From: Trichoderma breve
Taxonomy: Eukaryota > Ascomycota > Sordariomycetes > Hypocreales > Hypocreaceae
Reading direction: 5' to 3'
Length of the DNA stretch: 64,000 nucleotides
Assembly: GCF_028502605.1 (NCBI RefSeq)
Contig: NC_079232.1
Coordinates: 372,001 to 436,000, forward strand
The notes under the pieces: generated by a model
The model's input: the letters and a program-made list of their open reading frames with translations, nothing else
Databases searched by the model: none
Told to the model about the DNA's origin: nothing
Program-made: the position numbers and the translations under genes
In this document: positions 56,618-64,000 of the stretch, piece by piece
Layout of the letters: every line of letters begins with the position of its first letter
How positions within the stretch are numbered: position 1 is the stretch's first letter

Positions 56618-57602
56618 GGCTGCGTGATGGCAATTGATTCATAGTCGAGAAATTGGCCAAGGGCGGCTGAGCAGAGAATGTGCTTGTGGGAGGAAGAAAT
56701 TGATGCAAAAGATGGCAGCAAAGGCAGCTCGAATGGCCATATAGAGAGGAACTGCAGCTGGTTGGAATGAATGTTGGTTGGGTCTGTAAAGCTGATGGCG
56801 GTGATGTTATGGTGATGTAGAAGAAGAGAAAGAAGCAGTGAAGAATCAACAAAGTAGAAAAAAGAAGAAACCATGGGCACAAGCAAGAGGAAGGAAGATT
56901 GGGAGGCACGATGACAAAGCGAGGTTTGGAGATTACAACGAGGAAGTCGCCATGATACAGGTATGCTCTTGGCACAACACACCGTTGATATCTTATCTGC
57001 AATGTACCTACATAAATTGGTAGGACGAAATGGCAACCACTAAGGTTTCGTACCTGGAATTTCATCTCTCAATACTTAATTAGGTTCGCAATGAGCGGAC
57101 TTTCTTGCAAAGAAGTGCCGTTCATGGACCAAATACATCTGGGTCTGTCGGCTGTACCTGATTTGGTTGCTGTGCGTGTGCTATATGGGGTGCATGCACC
57201 TAAGGCGAGTACTGCGAAGGTAGATCAAAGGTTTGCTACAGATTGGCCTAGTTAAACAACGAATATTGTATGACCTGATGGTAGAACAAAGGTCACGACT
57301 CCCTTTGCAAATTTGCTTTTAAAATAAACTCGGTAACATACCTAGGCGACTCTAACGCACGGTTGTTGTAACAATGATGCCCGAATATCCTCTCCAATAA
57401 GATTCTAGGTTATCACATCGCGGGTTGGGCTTCGCCACCCTGGACCAAAAACCAACATAGCCACATGCATGCATACTTACCTCAGCTTAGGCCCGTCTGC
57501 CTAGGTGATCTGCCTCGTTGAATTCCCCAGCCTAATATTCTCAAACCGTTAATCTTTCGCATTTAACTATCTTTGCAAAGAAGGTTGTATTGAAAATAGG
57601 AC
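56618..57602. other. Divergent promoter region of the PLAC8-like and NLR-like genes
   Basis: 985 bases. Frames on the - strand near 56595-57065 lack domains, although an upstream exon of the PLAC8-like gene could lie here. No gene is supported. Confidence 0.45.
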
Positions 57603-60600
57603 ATGTCGAATATTATTTTGGACACAGGGCTATCAGTTGTCTACGAAGCTGAGAACTCTCCGCCAGTCGTCGAGTGCGTCTGTATAATGCTTTTTCAGTA
57701 TGTAGTAGAACAGGCACAAGGCTAATTGATCTTGTCTCTGGCAGCATTGTATTCGTCCACGGCTTGCAGGGACATCCGTCTAAAACATGGACTTATCGTT
57801 CCAAGACCCCCGATATACTCGAACCGTCAACGTCAACAGGCGAAAGAGAAGGGAGGATAAGCAGAATCCGCCGTATGCTCTGGAAATCGTCAAATACTCC
57901 ACCGACGGACTGCGCGCAATCAAGCACTACTACACTTCCTGAAGAAAATGACAGCCATCATAAGCCCGTATTCTGGCCTGCCGATTTGCTTCCCAACGAA
58001 TGTCCCAGTTCGCGCATTCTCACATTCGGCTATGATAGCAAGGTTACAAAGTATAGAGCCGGTGCGATAAACCATAACAGCATTCTCTCGCACAGCAAAG
58101 ATCTTTTATTTTCTTTGCACAGAGAAAGGCATAAAAATCTAAACCGTCCACTGGTTTTCGTTGCTCACAGCCTGGGGGGGATTGTTGTCAAAGAGGTAGG
58201 TCTGCCCTAGACCCTAGGTGCGGATAGCAATTTCTAAACTGTCCTTCAAGATGCTTGTGAGATCATCTTCATCCTCCGAAACTGAGCTTAAAAATATCGT
58301 CGAGTCAACTGCAACGATAGTTTTTCTTGGCACACCGCACCGCGGTAGTCAGGGTGTTGCAGCACTCGGCGAAGTGGTGCGGTCTCTCGTCAGCTCGTTT
58401 GGCATGGAGACAACGCCTGTCATTCTCGATGCCCTGGGATTAAAGACAACAGATTTATTACGAGCGCAAGAAGACTTTTCCACACTGTGGCAAAAATATG
58501 ACTTTCGAGTCAAGACCTTCCAAGAAGGCCTCAGTCTGGCAAAGCTCAAGAAAAAGGTGGTTCCCGATCACTCATCGTTGATTGGAGATTCTCGTGAACG
58601 TGCCGAGACGTTGCAAGCCAATCATATGGAAATGTGTCGTTACTCAGGGAAAGACGACCCAAATTACTATAAGGTAGCTGGAGAGCTTCGTTCTATGTAT
58701 CACTCAATTCTGAGGCTTAAGACGATCGATTCCCTAGCGGTGCGGAGAGTGCGGCGAAATATTAGGTCAATACTGAGTGCCACCTCTTCGAAAGGAACGC
58801 CCGATGTGTATGAGGCTTGCCTCATGTCTCTGTGGTTTCCTACTATTAATACTCGGTACCAAAGTCTGGAACGGCCGGCCGAACAGACTTGTTCTTGGCT
58901 ATTCAATCTTGATTTATATCGAGACTGGTTGAGCGGCAGAACTAGACAGGAGAGCAATGGCCTTCTTTGGTTGAAGGGAAAACCCGGCGCAGGTAAATCG
59001 ACTCTCATGAAGGAAGCTTTCCGTCGGGCCACGCTGGAGCAAGTCGAATCAAATCACTGTACCGCTGCTTTCTTTTTCAGTGCCAAGGGAGATATGCTTG
59101 AGCACTCAACTCATGGTCTATTCCAGTCCTTGTTATACCAACTTCTTTCTGGAGACAGAAAAAATCTCCGGTATTTCCACGAATTCTGGGACGAAAAGAA
59201 TAAACTCAAGAGAGAAGGTACAGGGGCAGAGATGTCCATTTGGACAGAAACAGAACTTAAATCTCTCCTTACATCAGTCCTGCTTAACCTGTCAAAGACG
59301 ACGATCATCTTCATTGATGCTTTGGATGAGTGTGATGAGTCTAGCATACGGTCAATTGCATACTTCTGGCGAGAAATAACCAACTCTGCTTATGAAAGGG
59401 GAGTGGATCTCAAAGTCTGTCTATCCAGCAGGCACTTTCCTACAATCACCCTATGCGACTGTCCGGAAATAGTCGTTGAACAGCACAACCATGATGATAT
59501 TGCGACATATGTGAATCGCAAATTCCAAATCTGCATTTCTACCCAAAAGCCGAAATGGGAGCTGTTGATAAAAAACATTCTGAGCAAGACGGATGGCGTA
59601 TTTCTTTGGGCTGTCTTGGTTGTGGAGGATGTGCTTAAAAGCTGGGACGATGGCAAAGGAATGCCATACTTGGCCAGACTGATCGCGGACGTACCAGAAG
59701 AACTCGAAACTTTGTTTTCCGACACATTCTCTACCCTTGAATCTCACGAAAAAGAATTAACTGTCAAGTTCTTTCAATGGGCTATTCTGGCCACGAAACC
59801 ACTCCGTCTTCACGAGTGGCGTCACATACTGGCTTTCATTCGACAGCCCCTGCTCAAGTCACTTAGTGATTGGCACCAATCCGACAATTTCATCGAAAAC
59901 GATGAGCAGCTTGAGAAGCAAATTCGAAGGATATCTAGAGGCTTGGTTGAAGTCAATAGAGTCTATGCAGGTGATTCGCAAGAGGGTATAATTGAAGATG
60001 TATCGATCCATGCAGGAGCGGGATCTCTTGATCTCGAACATGGAGATACTAGGATCGTCCAAGTTATACATGAATCCGTGCGCGAATTCTTCCTGAAGGG
60101 TGACGGATTCATAGTGTTGGATCCGGGCCTACGGCTCAATCAAATTGGTAATGGTCATCTCTCCATAATGGCGACATGTCTAGATTACCTCAACATTAAG
60201 GAATTGGATGCACTTGTTCAGGCACGAATTTATGCAGCCACACACATAGTCAACCTGAGAGATGGGGGGTCATCGAGTACTACAGGCAGTTGGGTTAAAA
60301 GTGCATCCTCTGGGGAGGGTATATTGCTTGAGTGCCTCCCTCAAACTCAGTTGAATATGTCTAACGACGGTCAACTCATTGCTAATTCTTTAGCCGATGT
60401 CGATTATGCAGATTTTCATGATTCTATATCCGACAAAGATCACCGGCTGTTAAATGAGAGACCAAGAGCAAAGGAAGAGGTCATTTCTGAATCTGAGATG
60501 CTGAAATCGTTGGTCTTCAATCCTAGCGCGAAGATTGTTGAATGGTTCGCAAAGGACGACGGTGTTTCTTCTGCTAAATGGACATCTCCGGGCTGTTCTC

Positions 60601-61331
60601 CTTGGGTATCCCTCTCCGACCTTTCTCGAATGAGTCAACAGCGAATTCTGGAAGATGATCCGGCGCTGCTCTCATATGCCCTATTTAAGCTATTCACACA
60701 TGCTTTGCTGGCTGATGAACAAGGAGCTGATCTACGGCCTTTTATGGAGCGCTTGAAAGATGGAGCAACGTGGGCTCGCTGGGTGGCACTCAGAGAAGAC
60801 ATACCACATGGGACCAAGGTTAGCTCATATGGTCTCGACATGGGCCTACGGGCATGGAAAGAAGAAGAAGAGAGGGAAAGAGAAAGAGAAAGGTTAGACA
60901 GAGAAAGGTTAGACAGAATGAAAAAGGTACTGAAAAGGGAAGAAGAAGGGGAAAGGGAAATGCATCGAGGGGGAATGCTTCGAAGGGGAATGGAGAGCAT
61001 GTTGGGAACGGAGGAAACGGAAACGGAAGCGGAAGAGGAAAAGGCATGGCGAAAAGAATACAAAGCGAGGGAAGCAGCCTCTGGTGGGTACCTTTTTGAG
61101 CTGGACGATTATGAGAACAATCATCATCGTCGTCGTCGTCGTCGTCGTCGTTCAAGACGAAGTCGGACTCGAAGTGTAGCCAGTTTTAGCTCTGCAAGTA
61201 GCCATGACAGCTACTTGGGGGGCTTCAACATCAGCCAGATCCCCGTGGCAGCTCCACGTCTCACGAGGGGTCGTCTAAAGACCCCCCGTGATATGGAATT
61301 ACTAGGGGGACCTAACTACATGTACATGTGA
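57603..61331 (+). CDS. NLR-like STAND protein: alpha/beta-hydrolase plus NACHT, no C-terminal repeats
   Basis: 1200 residues, exons 57603-57673, 57745-58195 and 58251-61331. The N-terminal domain is a SesB-like alpha/beta hydrolase: IVFVHGLQGHPSKTW at 25, the nucleophile elbow AHSLGG near 165 and LGTPHRGS near 201. The NACHT NTPase follows, with Walker A KGKPGAGKST near 417, FFFSAKG, QSLLYQLL and Walker B TIIFIDALDECDE near 525. After the NACHT comes a helical region to about 640, then a weakly conserved stretch. The protein ends with Arg/Glu-rich low complexity and eight consecutive Arg. I see no ankyrin, TPR or WD40 repeats, so the sensor is missing, lost or of an unrecognised type. Fungal proteins of this architecture are candidate immune or incompatibility receptors. 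Confidence 0.88.
61128..61152 (+). repeat. CGT trinucleotide repeat encoding poly-Arg
   Basis: About eight CGT codons in tandem near the C-terminus of the NLR-like gene. Confidence 0.8.
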
Positions 61332-61495
61332 TTATAAAGCCCCCCAAGTACCTGTGTTTAGGTACTGTAGAATCATCGGGGATACATTCCAAATATGCCC
61401 TTTCGCATCTGGATGTAATATTGTAGAATTCGACGCATATATGACTCCGCACTTCGTAAGAGGATAGTAGTCGTGGCCCTACGTGTATAATACGT

Positions 61496-61543
61496 GTACT
61501 TGCGAGTGGCTACCACGGAACTACTAAACAGTGAACGGTGCAA
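61496..61543 (+). repeat. Left copy of a diverged direct repeat flanking the HNH-type gene
   Basis: Shares GTACTTGCGAGT, a CCAC...ACTAC block and an ACGGxGCAA end with the sequence at 63943-64000. Both copies are preceded by GACTCCGCAC (61443 and 63924), at different spacing. The match is imperfect, with many substitutions being transitions. Confidence 0.6.
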
Positions 61544-61728
61544 GGCAACTCATGCCACTAAAAGCAAGTGTCACAGGGCTTTAGAGCTATCTCAGCAAGA
61601 GGTCGATAGTGCTGCCTATAATTGACTCTCAAGGGCTTCTCAATTAGCTATCTATGTAGTCTTTCTCAATCTATCGCCTTCGTCGCATAATCAGTAAAAC
61701 AAATTAGATCACAATAATAAATGACTCC

Positions 61729-61794
61729 TTCTCCTCCTCCTCCTCCTCCTCCTCCTCCTCCTCCTCCTCCTCCTCCTCCTCCTCAACCTCAACC
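61729..61794 (+). repeat. CCT trinucleotide microsatellite
   Basis: More than 20 nearly uninterrupted CCT units, followed by CAACCT/CCTTAT variants to about 61830. Confidence 0.85.
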
Positions 61795-61921
61795 TCCTCC
61801 TTATCCTCCTCAACCTCCTCAACCTCCTCATATCTCTCGTTATCTCGCCTATGGCGTCTCGGGAGACGCTTATCCTTGGAGACGACAGGAGTGAGCGAAT
61901 TCTGGTTACGGTAGGCTGCGA

Positions 61922-62995
61922 CTAATAGCTCGAACCGTGGGCATCTTCCATCTCCACGTCTTCATCCTCATCATCTGGTCCAGGTGCAAATTCGACCGCC
62001 TCCTTTTCGGTCAAGTGACCGACGTGGTACGCAAGTATACGAAGAGTCGAAGTGCACAAGTACGTGCCCGGGGTTGCCCAAGCCTTTCCGACGCCATCAA
62101 CAAGGTGATCCCGCCACCAACCGGGGACCTCGTGCCGTTGTCTCCTCAATATACTCATACAAAACGCAAAGTATAAGTATTGAGCAGAGGGTCGAAAGTC
62201 GTTCCGGAACTGCAACGAGCGCCCATGAAGCTCACGACCAAATGGGACCAATCCAGACGATTTATGGGTATCGGGATCGTCAAGGCAATGTACTTTCCAA
62301 CAGCCTTTTCGTGGGTCTCCATCTGGTACGATGACCAAGCGTGCATCGTCGAAAGCCGCTTCGTACTTGTAGTATATTGGGATGCCGTTCTTGTCTGCCA
62401 TTAGATGGCCATCTTTGTCGCTAAGTGGCCCAAACAGGTGGCGCGCAGAAAGCTTGCCCACTTTGTACCGAACAATATGGGCTGCCCTCACAGTGGACGC
62501 CGGAAGGTATTTGCCAGAGATTACACACCACGCCGTATCCAGATCTACTGTATCGTATGCTTTCAAAACCTTCTTTCGGAACCTTTCTTGGGCACTTGGA
62601 TCTCTTGAAGCAAACAAAGACAGCCTTGCTACATCATGTGCCTTGCAGCGACTGATCAAAAGATCCAGATAGGCCCCATCCGTGTTCTGACGGTCATGTT
62701 GCCAAATCATATTATCCATGAGTCTACCGCTGAGTTCGTGACGAGAGGTTTGGATAACAACAACATCTCCTCTCAAGGCTGTGATCAAACGTTCCAACTG
62801 CTTAATCTGGGACCGGTACTCGTCTTCCCCCAGATCGAGGCTTCCAGTGTGCCGTACATAGTTGAGCTTTATGACGCGTTTTTCAGTTTGGGCTAGATAT
62901 GCCTTCTTGCTTTGAAGCCTGTCCTCGATGATGGACTCGCCCTTTTGTCTAAACTTGTCGATCTTCCGCTTCTTTCCGTGACGGTTGCTGCCCAT
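61922..62995 (-). CDS. HNH nuclease-domain-type fungal protein
   Basis: A predicted 357-residue protein, single exon from the Met at 62995 (MGSNRHGKKRKIDKF). The frame stays open upstream to 63085, so a longer start or an upstream exon is possible; a CTACTAAA element and CCAGTACAG lie just upstream. The N-terminal 130 residues are basic and coiled-coil-like. TAWCVISGKYLPASTVRAAHIVRYK in the centre matches the fungal HNH_2-type domain (W-C-x-x-S-G, then A-A-H-I-V). The region after it holds DARLVIVPDG and a WKVHCLDDP block typical of the same family. The C-terminus is acidic. It is unclear whether it cuts nucleic acid. Lies between two diverged direct repeats. Confidence 0.72.
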   Translation of the reverse strand: MGSNRHGKKRKIDKFRQKGESIIEDRLQSKKAYLAQTEKRVIKLNYVRHTGSLDLGEDEYRSQIKQLERLITALRGDVVVIQTSRHELSGRLMDNMIWQHDRQNTDGAYLDLLISRCKAHDVARLSLFASRDPSAQERFRKKVLKAYDTVDLDTAWCVISGKYLPASTVRAAHIVRYKVGKLSARHLFGPLSDKDGHLMADKNGIPIYYKYEAAFDDARLVIVPDGDPRKGCWKVHCLDDPDTHKSSGLVPFGRELHGRSLQFRNDFRPSAQYLYFAFCMSILRRQRHEVPGWWRDHLVDGVGKAWATPGTYLCTSTLRILAYHVGHLTEKEAVEFAPGPDDEDEDVEMEDAHGSSY

Positions 62996-63942
62996 GACTT
63001 CCTGTACTGGAAATTTTAGTAGATGTAGGTTAGCTTTTGTAAGGGAGCGCCGTTCAGCCAGCACCCGAATTTTACTATATAACAATAGTAGCAGTTACTA
63101 GAGAAATATAGATATAGTAGCAGATACTCAAAGAACTGGTGTATAATATATCGTGTGGGTGTTCAAAATCTTTTCGGTCTTGGCTTTTCTGTCCCCCGCC
63201 TTGTTGGCTTCGCCTCGCGGTCAGTCCGGTGTCACTTTCGAATACCAATGAAAGAAGAAGACGAGAGCGCAAAGAGCAGCAAAGATGACCCTTTATAGTT
63301 CCAAAGTTGCTTTGAGATTAGGTGGGATTTGAACTCACCGTAAACTTACTTCACCGCCACAGTCGAAAAGGTTCAATGTTGTAATGTGTACGTGGGCATC
63401 TAAATGTTATCTGCCCGCCCTAACAAATGCATCCATCTAACTCACAATGCGTTCACCCGTCTGGCATATGACATTGCTGCGAATACCACCTCTACCTTTG
63501 CATCTATGCCTAATATGTCGACTAATACCTCTTTCGTTGATGAATTTGCAGAGATATTAGATCTGCTTGATCTTCTATTCTTTTATCGGACCTACTAGAT
63601 CTAGATCTATTATATCCACGATGCCTGCTCGGGTAGATTTCAATCCTGTGGTAACTGGATCTACTCTTGCCAAGTCTACTACATATACCACGCGGCGCAA
63701 ATGCGATATCAATTACGGTTCAATATTACGGCTACTATGACCGCCTAATATTAGTTGCATGTTTACCGATTTAGGCATCTGTCATTATATAGAACGTATT
63801 TTATTTAAATAAAATCTTTAACACGCAATGATAATCCAATAAGACATGAGAAATTACTAATTTTTCTTCTCGATCAAAACAAATTCGGATCATCACACAA
63901 AACTCAACTAAATAACGCCTCTAGACTCCGCACCCTGTGTAT
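62996..63942. other. AT-rich right end without supported genes
   Basis: Upstream flank of the HNH-type gene. From about 63560 the sequence becomes clearly AT-rich, with TAGATCTAGATC-type palindromes. A 64-codon frame at 63404 has no domain. A tRNA-like T-loop sequence near 63330 does not fold into a full tRNA. Confidence 0.5.
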
Positions 63943-64000
63943 GTACTTGCGAGTTGCCACCACAAAACTACATACATGTACTACACAATGGACGGCGCAA
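63943..64000 (+). repeat. Right copy of the diverged direct repeat, truncated by the window end
   Basis: Partner of 61496-61543, about 2.45 kb away, with a small insertion (ATACATGTAC-like) in the middle. It may continue beyond the window. Confidence 0.55.

Larger units (their letters stand above)
61332..61921. other. Convergent gap with direct-repeat copy and CCT microsatellite
   Basis: Lies between the NLR-like and HNH-type genes. It contains the left copy of a diverged direct repeat and a long CCT array. A 57-codon frame from an ATG at 61721 runs through the array (Met-Thr-Pro-Ser, poly-Pro, then a Tyr/Arg-containing end, stop at 61892-61894). I do not consider it a supported gene. Confidence 0.45.

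Noticed and set aside
56595..57065. Overlapping - strand frames upstream of the PLAC8-like gene
   Set aside because: Hydrophobic chance frames in two registers. No clear splice connection to the PLAC8-like exons.
61721..61894. 57-codon poly-Pro frame through the CCT microsatellite
   Set aside because: A frame through a CCT repeat is open by default, and the non-repeat part is too short to show homology.
63318..63372. tRNA-like sequence (GAGTTCAAATCCCACCT on the - strand)
   Set aside because: The T-loop resembles a tRNA, but the T-stem has a mismatch and no 7-bp acceptor partner or anticodon arm can be placed. Possibly a decayed tRNA fragment.
1..64000. CRISPR arrays, bacterial operons or prophage features
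   Set aside because: The DNA is clearly eukaryotic (spliceosomal introns, nuclear tRNA introns) and no regularly spaced repeat array with unique spacers exists.

Overview
The window reads as nuclear DNA of a filamentous ascomycete, most likely a Sordariomycete and plausibly a Hypocrealean fungus such as Trichoderma. This placement is an inference. It rests on short spliceosomal introns (about 45-150 nt, GT...CTAAC/CTGAC-like...AG), intron-containing nuclear tRNAs, a complex I subunit (absent from budding and fission yeast), and fungus-specific HET, NACHT/STAND and DUF7580-like families. I rebuilt 24 protein-coding genes from exon pieces. For every multi-exon gene the exon lengths sum to an intact reading frame. 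Two intron-containing tRNA genes are also present.

Layout. 0-5.3 kb: a long non-coding leader and promoter of a bZIP factor (5.3-6.4 kb). 7.2-11.4 kb: a housekeeping block with mitochondrial ribosomal proteins mL38 and uL4m, divergent from one short promoter, and spliceosomal SmB. 12.5-14.2 kb: a sugar-porter-type MFS transporter. 15.2 kb: tRNA-Ile(UAU). 15.8-29.6 kb: an accessory block of four large, poorly characterised fungal genes (a STAND-like P-loop protein, an AAA+ ATPase with a Q-rich tail, a zinc-finger/coiled-coil protein and a DUF7580-like protein), arranged as two divergent pairs. 29.7-45 kb: mostly mitochondrial or core metabolism, with a GST-like protein, PGS1 and NDUFA12 (again divergent from a short promoter), the NAD(P) transhydrogenase, a small secreted Cys-rich protein, porphobilinogen deaminase, glycine cleavage H protein, tRNA-Tyr and thymidylate kinase. 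45.8-51.6 kb: a protein carrying a D-box and a KEN box (possible APC/C substrate), an extended SDR reductase, and a cis-CaaD-like tautomerase. 53.7-64 kb: a second accessory region with a HET-domain protein, a divergent PLAC8-like protein, a hydrolase-NACHT NLR-like protein and an HNH-type protein lying between diverged direct repeats.

How the parts relate. At least seven genes serve mitochondria (mL38, uL4m, PGS1, NDUFA12, NNT, GCV3 and, through haem precursors, HEM3). The two tightest head-to-head promoters in the window both join mitochondrial genes, and both contain a CCAAT pentamer. The accessory blocks are rich in families linked to fungal self/non-self recognition (HET, NACHT, STAND-like, DUF7580-like). 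That link comes from family knowledge; nothing in the sequence proves these genes act together.
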